Part shown: piece by piece, positions 7,398-14,167 of the stretch
Layout: each line of letters begins with the position of its first letter
Position numbering within the stretch: position 1 is the first letter of the stretch
Source: an uncultured Bacteroidota bacterium
Lineage (GTDB): Bacteria; Bacteroidota; Bacteroidia; NS11-12g; UBA955
Assembly: GCA_903959115.1 (NCBI GenBank)
Contig: CAJBVU010000085.1
Coordinates: 1-15,552, forward strand
Direction of reading: 5' to 3'
Length of the DNA stretch: 15,552 bases
Program-made: the position numbers and the translations under genes
The notes under the pieces: model-generated
What the model saw: only the letters and a program-made list of their open reading frames with translations
What the model was told of the DNA's origin: nothing
The model's database searches: none

Positions 7398-10307
7398 TTA
7401 ATGCGCTTCTAGCCAATTGTTTCCAGTCCCGGATTCAACCACCACTGGAATACTCAAAGGCATAGAATTTTCCATCAAATACTTGATTTTCGCTTCAACC
7501 AATGCCAATTCATCATTGGGGACATCAAACAGCAATTCATCGTGGACTTGCAAAATCATTCGCGTCTTCAATTTCTCCTCATTCAGCCAATCATGAATGT
7601 GAATCATCGCCACCTTAATCATATCTGCTGCACTTCCCTGAATCGGCGCATTGATAGCATTTCGCTCAGCAAAACCGCGCATCACAGCATTGGCTGAATT
7701 AATATCTCTCATATACCTACGGCGTCCCAAAATGGTTTCCACATAGCCATTTTCCCTCGCCTTATTCACCGTTTCGTCCATGTACCGCTTAATGCCTCCG
7801 AACTGCTTGAAATAATTTTCGATGATTTCTTTGGCCTCGCCTCTACTAATTCCCACCCTCTGACTCAATCCAAACGCCGAAATACCATAAATAATTCCGA
7901 AGTTCACCGTTTTCGCCTTCCTCCGCATTTCCTTATCTACATCGTCAATCGCAACACCCCAAACTTTCGCCGCCGTTGCCGTGTGAATATCGATCCCCTG
8001 TTGAAAAGCTTCCTGCATCCCCGGATCGCCACTAATGTGAGCAATAATACGCAATTCGATCTGCGAATAATCCAAACTCAACAACGTAGTATCCGCACCT
8101 TTAGAAACAAACGCCTTCCGAATTTCCCTGCCCAACTCCGTACGAATCGGGATGTTCTGCAAATTGGGGTTCTGACTACTCAATCTGCCCGTTGCGGCAA
8201 CCGCCTGGTTAAAATGCGTATGAACCCGACCCGTATTGGCATCAACCAACAAAGGCAATGCATCAACATAAGTGCTTTTCAATTTCTGCAATGCCCTAAA
8301 ATCCATAATGTTCTGCACGATAGGGTGCTTGCCCAACAACGAATTCAAGGTTTCCTCATCTGTTTGATACTGGCCTGTTTTGGTTTTCTTGGGTTTGTCC
8401 GACAACTTCAATTGCTCAAACAATATTTTCCCCACTTGCTGTGCCGATGCGATGTTAAACACACTCCCAGCATCTGTAAAAATGGCAGCCTGAACCGTTC
8501 TCACTTGACCTAACAATTGATTGCTATACTCCTTCAAGAAATCAATATCTACTTTCACACCCTGCCTCTCCATTGCCTCAAGAACCAATACCAATGGCAT
8601 CTCGACATCCATCAGCAATCCCAACAATCCCTTTTCTTCCAAGGCGGGCTTTAACACTTCATACAACTGAAAGGTAATGTCCGCATCCTCAGTGGCGTAT
8701 TCCGCAATCACCTCCAATTCAACATCTTTCATGCTACCCTGTCCTTTCCCTTTTTTGCCTATTAGCGTTTCAATCGGAATGGGCGAATACTGCAAGAACT
8801 TTTCACTTAACAACTGCATATTATGTCGCTGATCCGGCTCCAACAAGTAATGGGCAAGCATCGTATCGAACATCGGCAAAGCAACAGAAACGCCGTAATT
8901 CTCCATCACAGAGATATCGTATTTAATGTTTTGCGCGATTTTCAATTTCGATGATCCAAGGATCGATCTAAACTGTTCCAACAACGACATCGCCTGCAAC
9001 CGATCCTCTGGAACAGGCACGTACCAGCCGGTAAATGAGGCGGTAGAAAATGATAAACCCACCAAAGAAGCATGCAAAGATTCAACATCCGTTGTTTCGG
9101 TATCAAAGCAAAAAGCCTCCGAATTCTCTAATTCCTTCAATAGTTCTGTAATCGTCTCTGCAGAATTCGCAATTTGATAGTTATGCGAAACATCTACAAT
9201 CGTTTTATACGTAATTTCTTCTTCTAACTCCGCATCGTTTTCCGAAATTTCATCCGATGGCGAGGCAGTTTCAGCTCCAAATAACGATGTTTGATTTGGA
9301 TTTGCCGGCTTGACTTTCTTCGGTGCCGATGCCCGCATTGGATTACCAAATAAATCCGTACCCAAATTGGCGGCAGGTACACTTTCAGCGCCCGAGTTGG
9401 AAGAAGTTGATCCAGAATTGGCATCTGAACCCGACTCACCGAGTACTCTTCGCATCAACGTTCTAAATTCCAATTCTTCAAAGACTTCCCTCAATACAGG
9501 CTCATTCACAGGCTCCAATTCCAACCCTTTAATATCCAATTCAACCGGCACTTGCGTATCGATTGTGGCCAACCATTTGCTGATTTTTGCTTGCTCCACA
9601 TGCAATCGCATATTCTCTTGCAATTTGCCTTTCAGCTTATCGGTGTTCTCCAAAATCGCCTCCATACTGCCAAATTCTTGAATCAATTTCTTGGCCGTTT
9701 TCTCGCCCACACCGGGTACCCCAGGAATATTGTCCGATGCATCACCCCACAAACCCAAAATATCGATAACCTGCTGAGGATCTTGAATTTCCCAACGCTT
9801 CAGAATTTCTGCCACGCCCAAAATCTCGTCGCCGTTACCCATTCGGCCGGGCTTATAAATTTTGACGTTTTCGCGCACGAGCTGACCAAAATCCTTATCG
9901 GGTGTCATCATGTAAACATCAAACCCCAAATCACCCGCTTTCCAAGCCAAGGTCCCTATGATATCATCCGCCTCATAGCCATCCATCTTAATCACCGGGA
10001 TGTTGAAACCTTCTATGATTCTAAAAATATAAGGAATACTCTTCCTCAGATCTTCAGGCATCTCTTCGCGCTGCGCCTTGTAAGCTTCAAATTTGATATG
10101 TCGCATCGTAGGTGCAGACGTATCAAACACAACCGCAATGTGGGTTGGCTGTTGCTTGCGCAAAATTTCCAATAACGTATTGGTGAAACCCATCATCGCA
10201 CTGGCATTTAAACCCGTACTGGTGATGCGTGGATTTTGAATAAAAGCAAAAAATGCCCTGTAAATCAGAGCCATTCCATCCAATAAAAACAACTTACCTT
10301 TTTGCAT
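7398..10307 (-). CDS. polA: DNA polymerase I
   Basis: 969 residues from ATG 10307. The frame is open 47 codons further upstream, but that stretch overlaps msrB and lacks family similarity, while MQKGKLFLLDG is the classic N-terminus. Three domains are complete. The 5' nuclease (1-290) has D10, the E112-A-D114-D115 cluster, D137-K-D139, D189/D192 and the GVPGVGEKTA helix-hairpin-helix. The 3'-5' proofreading exonuclease (about 395-560) keeps D402-T-E404, N460/D464 and Y537/D541, so proofreading should be active. The polymerase has motif A D746-Y-S-Q-I-E751, the O-helix R795, K799, F803, Y807, and motif C H922-D923-E924. Phe at 803 predicts discrimination against dideoxynucleotides. The enzyme processes Okazaki fragments and fills repair gaps. 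A linker (about 291-368) rich in Ser, Asn and Glu carries QTSLFG, a possible beta-clamp motif. msrB lies 35 bp upstream on the same strand. Confidence 0.98.
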   Translation of the reverse strand: MQKGKLFLLDGMALIYRAFFAFIQNPRITSTGLNASAMMGFTNTLLEILRKQQPTHIAVVFDTSAPTMRHIKFEAYKAQREEMPEDLRKSIPYIFRIIEGFNIPVIKMDGYEADDIIGTLAWKAGDLGFDVYMMTPDKDFGQLVRENVKIYKPGRMGNGDEILGVAEILKRWEIQDPQQVIDILGLWGDASDNIPGVPGVGEKTAKKLIQEFGSMEAILENTDKLKGKLQENMRLHVEQAKISKWLATIDTQVPVELDIKGLELEPVNEPVLREVFEELEFRTLMRRVLGESGSDANSGSTSSNSGAESVPAANLGTDLFGNPMRASAPKKVKPANPNQTSLFGAETASPSDEISENDAELEEEITYKTIVDVSHNYQIANSAETITELLKELENSEAFCFDTETTDVESLHASLVGLSFSTASFTGWYVPVPEDRLQAMSLLEQFRSILGSSKLKIAQNIKYDISVMENYGVSVALPMFDTMLAHYLLEPDQRHNMQLLSEKFLQYSPIPIETLIGKKGKGQGSMKDVELEVIAEYATEDADITFQLYEVLKPALEEKGLLGLLMDVEMPLVLVLEAMERQGVKVDIDFLKEYSNQLLGQVRTVQAAIFTDAGSVFNIASAQQVGKILFEQLKLSDKPKKTKTGQYQTDEETLNSLLGKHPIVQNIMDFRALQKLKSTYVDALPLLVDANTGRVHTHFNQAVAATGRLSSQNPNLQNIPIRTELGREIRKAFVSKGADTTLLSLDYSQIELRIIAHISGDPGMQEAFQQGIDIHTATAAKVWGVAIDDVDKEMRRKAKTVNFGIIYGISAFGLSQRVGISRGEAKEIIENYFKQFGGIKRYMDETVNKARENGYVETILGRRRYMRDINSANAVMRGFAERNAINAPIQGSAADMIKVAMIHIHDWLNEEKLKTRMILQVHDELLFDVPNDELALVEAKIKYLMENSMPLSIPVVVESGTGNNWLEAH
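9276..9293 (-). other. Putative beta-clamp binding motif in the PolA linker
   Basis: Residues 339-344 of PolA read Q-T-S-L-F-G. This fits the bacterial sliding-clamp pentapeptide Q-L-S/D-L-F at four of five positions and lies in the apparently disordered, Ser/Pro/Glu-rich linker between the 5' nuclease and proofreading domains, an accessible setting for a docking peptide. A degenerate cousin, G-T-D-L-F-G, occurs at residues 316-321. The match is direct; the function is inferred. Confidence 0.4.
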
Positions 10308-10327
10308 AATTAAAAGGTAGCAAGTTA

Positions 10328-10336
10328 CAAATATTA
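10328..10336 (-). promoter_or_regulatory. Possible weak promoter element for polA
   Basis: In the 35-bp gap between the msrB stop and the polA start, the minus strand reads TAATATTTG. This is the Bacteroidota -7 element TAnnTTTG with one extra base in the spacer. It would give a leader of about 14 bases. No convincing -33 TTG lies at the expected distance, so polA may instead depend on readthrough from msrB. Confidence 0.25.
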
Positions 10337-10342
10337 CGCGGC

Positions 10343-10864
10343 TTATTGCTTCTTGACGAAGCCTAAACTCACACCATTTATGCAATATCGTAATCCGGTG
10401 GGCTGATTGTAACCATCGTTGAATACATGGCCCAAATGACCGCCACAATTGTTACAAACTACCTCAACGCGGCTCATGCCGTGGGAGTTATCCGTAATTT
10501 CTTTGACCTTTGATTTGTCTATGGATTGATAAAAACTGGGCCAACCACAACCTGCATCAAATTTTGTGGTGCTCGAAAACAGTTCCTCACCACATCCCTT
10601 ACACACATAAACACCCGAATCCCATAACGTTTCATATTCGCTTGTAAAAGGCCTTTCCGTACCCTTTTTTCGCAAAACCTGAAAGGCACTCTCACCCAAT
10701 TGAGCCATCCATTCGGCCTCCGTTTTATTTACTTTATAATCCATTCCGATGTTGTTTTTTACTTTTTTTGAAACTTGCTTTCCGGTATCGATTCCATTGC
10801 AAGCTATCAATCCCCCAATCATTAGGTAGACAACTATTACCAAAATCAAATTCTTACCTATCAT
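10343..10864 (-). CDS. msrB: Peptide-methionine (R)-S-oxide reductase, predicted lipoprotein
   Basis: 173 residues from ATG 10864 to TAA 10343-10345. A longer frame to 10996 overlaps the divergent gene and adds no recognisable sequence. This start gives a lipoprotein signal, with hydrophobic core LILVIVVYLMIGGL and lipobox L-I-A-C at residues 19-22. The SelR/MsrB domain (about 45-170) is complete: zinc cysteines C88-x-x-C91 and C137-x-x-C140, the GCGWPSF motif with C106 in the place of the usual resolving cysteine, the HLGHVFNDG motif, and catalytic C161 in RYCINGVSL. The enzyme reduces methionine-R-sulfoxide in proteins. The signal places it in the envelope, where it would repair oxidised periplasmic or outer-membrane proteins and need an extracytoplasmic reductant. 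It lies 35 bp upstream of polA on the same strand and may be cotranscribed with it. Confidence 0.95.
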   Translation of the reverse strand: MIGKNLILVIVVYLMIGGLIACNGIDTGKQVSKKVKNNIGMDYKVNKTEAEWMAQLGESAFQVLRKKGTERPFTSEYETLWDSGVYVCKGCGEELFSSTTKFDAGCGWPSFYQSIDKSKVKEITDNSHGMSRVEVVCNNCGGHLGHVFNDGYNQPTGLRYCINGVSLGFVKKQ

Positions 10865-10916
10865 CCAAGAAGAAACAAAATTCCATGAAAAGGGTTGTAT
10901 GTTCGCCAATATTTCG

Positions 10917-11591
10917 ATGAATTTTTTTAGCCATTTTTTTGTTGACTTCCAACCGCAGAAACCAGCATTCAATGCGGCACTCATTGCCCCTGACATTCTC
11001 AGAAATTTTACCCCGAGTCAATCCAAGTTTCATTTTGACCATTTCCAACAAATAACGTCTAGAGGTCAGTCCCAGGAAGACCCCATATTAAACGATTTCT
11101 TCAGCGGCTGTTTACAGCACATACAGCGCGACAAAGAGTTTCATCAATCCGCGTTATTCCAAGAAATCTATCAATTACAACGCTCCAATTGGCAATTGAT
11201 GTGTCCAAAACTTAAAATACCCCGTTTTTGGTTTACACTTCATGTAGTTATTGAGATAATGATTGATAGCTACTTAATAAATAATCACTTAGAAAAATTA
11301 CAATTATTCTATACCAACCTAGAATCACAGCAAGAAACATATCGCACCGCCCTTGAACTGATGGGGCATGATCAAATCGACCATTTCATGGAGCGATATA
11401 CCAGATTCTATACCAACCAATACTTATTTCATTATCAAGATCTCGAAAGGGTAGGATTTGCCCTTCACAAAATTCACGAACAAGTCAAATTGGATTCTAG
11501 CTGGTATGTACCCAATAACATCGAACAACTAGCCCTTTGGGAATCAACCTATGCGGATGTTTGCTTGGTATTAGAAAAATACCCATTGTAG
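10917..11591 (+). CDS. ACP phosphodiesterase-like (HD-like) protein, diverged
   Basis: 224 residues from ATG 10917. An ATG six codons upstream (10899) is also possible, but MNFFSHFFVD matches the family-type N-terminus (compare MNFLAHLYLS of AcpH). Candidate metal or active-site residues appear in the expected order: H6, D26 in A-P-D-I-L-R-N, H68/D72/H76 in HIQRDKEFHQS, and H109/E113/D117 in HVVIEIMIDSYL. The segment is helix-rich throughout, with no signal peptide or membrane helix, so a cytoplasmic protein is likely. AcpH removes 4'-phosphopantetheine from acyl carrier protein. This protein is too diverged to assign that reaction, and no fatty-acid or polyketide gene is nearby, so I assign superfamily resemblance only. 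Its start is 52 bp from the divergent msrB start, and its stop is 23 bp from the convergent DUF6427-like gene. Confidence 0.7.
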   Translation: MNFFSHFFVDFQPQKPAFNAALIAPDILRNFTPSQSKFHFDHFQQITSRGQSQEDPILNDFFSGCLQHIQRDKEFHQSALFQEIYQLQRSNWQLMCPKLKIPRFWFTLHVVIEIMIDSYLINNHLEKLQLFYTNLESQQETYRTALELMGHDQIDHFMERYTRFYTNQYLFHYQDLERVGFALHKIHEQVKLDSSWYVPNNIEQLALWESTYADVCLVLEKYPL

Positions 11592-11607
11592 TTGAAACCA
11601 CTACGCG

Positions 11608-11626
11608 AAAAAATTTACAGCGTAAA
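11608..11626 (-). terminator. Weak intrinsic terminator overlapping a stop codon
   Basis: On the minus strand TTTAC-GCT-GTAAA forms a 5-bp stem with a 3-base loop followed directly by six T residues. The TAA stop of the DUF6427-like gene (11615-11617) lies in the 3' arm. The stem is short and AT-rich, so efficiency should be modest. It would act only on the minus-strand transcript. Confidence 0.35.
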
Positions 11627-12604
11627 GGCCGTTGAGTAGAGGGAATAAACCAAACTCCCCAGCAAAATATAATTTAATAATTCCTTCCACCAAGGAATGC
11701 GGTCACCGGAAAAGAAACTCGCCAAGAATATGGCCGCGGGAAATGCTGCAAGCAAGTGAAAATTTCTAATCTCTTTCCAATGAATTAGCATCAAAAAGAT
11801 ACTGTATACAAAAAACAAGATCACAACCAATTTGCTTCGTCGTACATTCACATTATTCTGAAAATATCCGCCAATCTGGCGCAACATTCCAAATATTACA
11901 AACAAGGAGAAGAGTGCAAACACCGTGTATTTAATGAAAATCAATGAAATGCCACTACCAAATGATGTCATATCAATGGGTGTAGTCTCCACACTTTGCA
12001 TCGCCTTTAAATCCCATCGGAAAATGAAAGCCAATGACTTCATCAAATAGTAAGGCATCACCAACCCAAAAACGATAGCCAAGATGTCAGAAATTACGAT
12101 GTTCTTGTAAACCAAAACACAAGCAATTAAAAACAACAAGATCATCAAATGGTCGGGTACAATCAATATGGAAGCACCAAAACAAAGCGACCCATAAAAT
12201 AATGTAATGGTATTGTAGCCATCCTTCAATTGAAAAAAGCAGGCCAACCCAATAAAAACCAACAAATTACCCATATGATACTCGGTTAGCAGCAAGTTCT
12301 CAGGGAATAAACTTTGAACCAAGATAAAGAAATAGGCAGGCAAATAACCCACCGGCTGAACCAAACCATGGGTTCTGCAAATAAAGTTGACAAACAGAGC
12401 CTGACCCATGACAATAAGGGCCGAAATCAAAACCGAAACAACAGGCCATTGATTGATCCAATCTACCCATGAAAAAAGAAGTCCTGGTTTAAAAACGATC
12501 CCAGATTTAGGAATAATCCATAAAGCCGGCAAACGCAAGCAAAGTGCAAAAAGCACCAAAACCATCAAGGTTAAAACACTATGATCGGACAGTCTTTTAA
12601 TCAT
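11615..12604 (-). CDS. Polytopic membrane protein, DUF6427-like
   Basis: 329 residues, ATG 12604 to TAA 11615-11617. Almost the whole chain is hydrophobic, with roughly nine or ten predicted membrane helices. The segment YLPAYFFILVQSLFPE (87-102), followed by a conserved-looking helix pair and V-P near 149-150, matches my memory of the DUF6427 family of Bacteroidota; no search could be run. Polar residues within the membrane region are few (H110, K127, D128), and no catalytic or transport motif is obvious. The start overlaps the end of the upstream secreted-protein gene by 8 bp, implying translational coupling and a shared task, perhaps in envelope assembly or polysaccharide handling. That role is conjecture. 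Overall architecture would also fit a GT-C or O-antigen ligase-like fold. Confidence 0.75.
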   Translation of the reverse strand: MIKRLSDHSVLTLMVLVLFALCLRLPALWIIPKSGIVFKPGLLFSWVDWINQWPVVSVLISALIVMGQALFVNFICRTHGLVQPVGYLPAYFFILVQSLFPENLLLTEYHMGNLLVFIGLACFFQLKDGYNTITLFYGSLCFGASILIVPDHLMILLFLIACVLVYKNIVISDILAIVFGLVMPYYLMKSLAFIFRWDLKAMQSVETTPIDMTSFGSGISLIFIKYTVFALFSLFVIFGMLRQIGGYFQNNVNVRRSKLVVILFFVYSIFLMLIHWKEIRNFHLLAAFPAAIFLASFFSGDRIPWWKELLNYILLGSLVYSLYSTAFTL

Positions 12605-14084
12605 TTGAAAACACTTGTAACCAAAACCATTGTTTATCGCGATAAATAGGAAGCGTAATTAACCCGTAATCTGTCTGTTTTCCCTCATAAGGCACGATTG
12701 TGCCTGGGGTGTTTTCATTCCGAAATAACCAATCTCTTTCTACCTTAAATGACTTATCTATTTTCACGTGCATGATCCGATTGATCTCCCCTTCATCGTC
12801 ATTATATAACAGATTGATACTACTACCGCAAACATACATCCCAAAACCAAACAAATGTGCAACATTCAAAGCCCCAACTTGAGTTTTTCTAACCATAATT
12901 AAACTATCTAACGTCCCATCTTTTTGTAAATACTGCATTGCGATATCGCCATAATGGTAAAACAGCTTTGAACTCGTCTGTGGAACGCCATTCACGTAAT
13001 ATGTTTCCATCTGACGGCTTTCATAAAACTGTTCAGATAGCATCAACCATCCACCGTTACTCAATGCTACCACGTTTCGGATGTAATAATTTTCTGGCCT
13101 TTCGTTCCGTTTAAGACTTCCCAATCCCATAAATTGTTTGGCTGTGGATTCTGTAAATGGGTGATTGCTAACAGCGATTTGACCATCGTCACCAACCTCT
13201 CCAGTGAAATAACCATCCATGCCCACGCCTCTTACTCCATTGTAATAGCCAAAAACTTGTAACGCTTGTGTCTCTGTGTGAAGCACAGCCACCGCATCCA
13301 AAACATTTCCCTCGACAATCAAATCTCCGCGCATCAAGGTATCTCCACTATTTTTTACCCAATGAAAATGATTTATCAACCTGCGACCACCTAGCAATCC
13401 CGTCCCACCATAGTCTTTGTCCTCATAAATTGCGAAAACCTTTCCACTATCGTCCAATACAACCGACTTCCAAGTTAGGTCTGCCGGGCTCCATCGCTCA
13501 CTCGTTAAAATAAAACTACTTCTGGTTTCGGCTCCGTCCAAATCAGCCCGTAACATCCACACTTCAGTGCCTAAAGCTTCTCTTTTTCGCTGACCGGCCG
13601 TTCCAAAGCCCAAAATGGCCCATTTCTTTTTATTGGGTGAACTTGCTACCTCAAATTGATCGATTTCTATGTCGCCCGTATAAAATGTCCCCACATCCCG
13701 CTGCGATATATCGCCCACCAAATAAGCCGGAATGGAGTGTAATATTACTTTTATGGCAGACCGCTTCATTTTAATTGCAGTTATCCAATACAACATTGAG
13801 TCGGCAATAAACACCTTCAATACAATTTGCTTGTTGGCCACTTCAAACTTTCTGTCGTTTTCAAAAACCAATCCCTCCGTATATCGCTCCAAAACAAAAC
13901 CATTCGACATTCGATCATCGCCATAGCTCAGCATCAACGTATGTCCGTCAACAGTCCCTATCGCCCGGTGAAATTGTGAACGCTTCTGGGTTAATTTAGG
14001 CTGATCACTAATGCGCGTCATTTGCCCATTACAGAGCGAATGCCACAGCAGAAACAAAACCCAAATCAACAATTTACTTTTCAC
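12597..14084 (-). CDS. Secreted protein of unknown function, possibly beta-propeller
   Basis: 495 residues from GTG 14084 to TAA 12597-12599. A TTG at 14120 would give 12 extra residues, but the GTG begins a compact Sec signal peptide (MKSKLLIWVLFLLWHSLCNG), with cleavage likely near residue 20. C18 is not in a lipobox, so this is not a lipoprotein. The mature part is beta-rich with recurring strand-turn-Asp/Gly units (for example LDDSGKVFAIYED, LSNGGWLMLSEQ, LQKDGTLDSLIMV, LLYNDDEGEI), as in propeller-like proteins. The arrangement Y-G-D-I-x-x-x-x-L-x-x-D-G followed by a K-T-Q and an N-D-D-E motif recalls uncharacterised secreted Bacteroidota proteins I cannot name. No protease or hydrolase signature is seen. 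Its stop overlaps the start of the DUF6427-like gene by 8 bp, and its start region faces hflX. Confidence 0.8.
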   Translation of the reverse strand: MKSKLLIWVLFLLWHSLCNGQMTRISDQPKLTQKRSQFHRAIGTVDGHTLMLSYGDDRMSNGFVLERYTEGLVFENDRKFEVANKQIVLKVFIADSMLYWITAIKMKRSAIKVILHSIPAYLVGDISQRDVGTFYTGDIEIDQFEVASSPNKKKWAILGFGTAGQRKREALGTEVWMLRADLDGAETRSSFILTSERWSPADLTWKSVVLDDSGKVFAIYEDKDYGGTGLLGGRRLINHFHWVKNSGDTLMRGDLIVEGNVLDAVAVLHTETQALQVFGYYNGVRGVGMDGYFTGEVGDDGQIAVSNHPFTESTAKQFMGLGSLKRNERPENYYIRNVVALSNGGWLMLSEQFYESRQMETYYVNGVPQTSSKLFYHYGDIAMQYLQKDGTLDSLIMVRKTQVGALNVAHLFGFGMYVCGSSINLLYNDDEGEINRIMHVKIDKSFKVERDWLFRNENTPGTIVPYEGKQTDYGLITLPIYRDKQWFWLQVFSND

Positions 14085-14131
14085 TAGGTCAAAAATCCAT
14101 GTATGACATCGAAATGCCAAGCTCTGACCTA
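14085..14131. repeat. 7-bp inverted repeat in a divergent promoter
   Basis: TAGGTCA at 14085-14091 and TGACCTA at 14125-14131 are exact complements 33 bases apart. One arm abuts the GTG start of the minus-strand secreted-protein gene and overlaps a near-consensus -7 box (GATTTTTG, minus strand, 14090-14097). The other overlaps the first two bases of the hflX -7 box. This is the placement expected of an operator controlling both genes, but short repeats arise by chance. Confidence 0.35.
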
Positions 14132-14137
14132 ATTTTG
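14130..14137 (+). promoter_or_regulatory. Bacteroidota-type -7 element for hflX
   Basis: TAATTTTG matches the primary sigma -7 consensus TAnnTTTG at every specified base. Transcription would begin around 14143-14145, about 24 bases before the TTG at 14168. No good -33 TTTG is seen about 20 bases upstream. The position argues against the ATG codons at 14099 and 14114 as starts, because both precede the promoter. Confidence 0.5.
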
Positions 14138-14167
14138 CATAGAATTATTTTAGAATTCGCCCATACC

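Noticed and set aside
9552..10175. 207-codon open frame on the plus strand, opposite polA
   Set aside because: It lies wholly antisense to the conserved 5' nuclease domain of PolA, has no signal, domain or promoter, and several other antisense frames in the same gene look alike.
10308..10448. Upstream extension of PolA by 47 residues
   Set aside because: It overlaps the end of msrB, and the family N-terminus begins at residue 48 of that frame.
10865..10996. Upstream extension of msrB by 44 residues
   Set aside because: It overlaps the divergent ACP-phosphodiesterase-like gene and shows no MsrB similarity, and the start at 10864 gives a proper lipoprotein signal.
14031..14033. Lipoprotein reading of the 495-aa secreted protein based on C18
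   Set aside because: The residues before the cysteine are H-S-L, which does not fit the lipobox L-A/S/T-G/A/S-C.
14085..14120. Upstream extension of the secreted protein to TTG 14120
   Set aside because: It would put 12 non-typical residues before the signal peptide and reach toward the hflX promoter; GTG 14084 is better placed.
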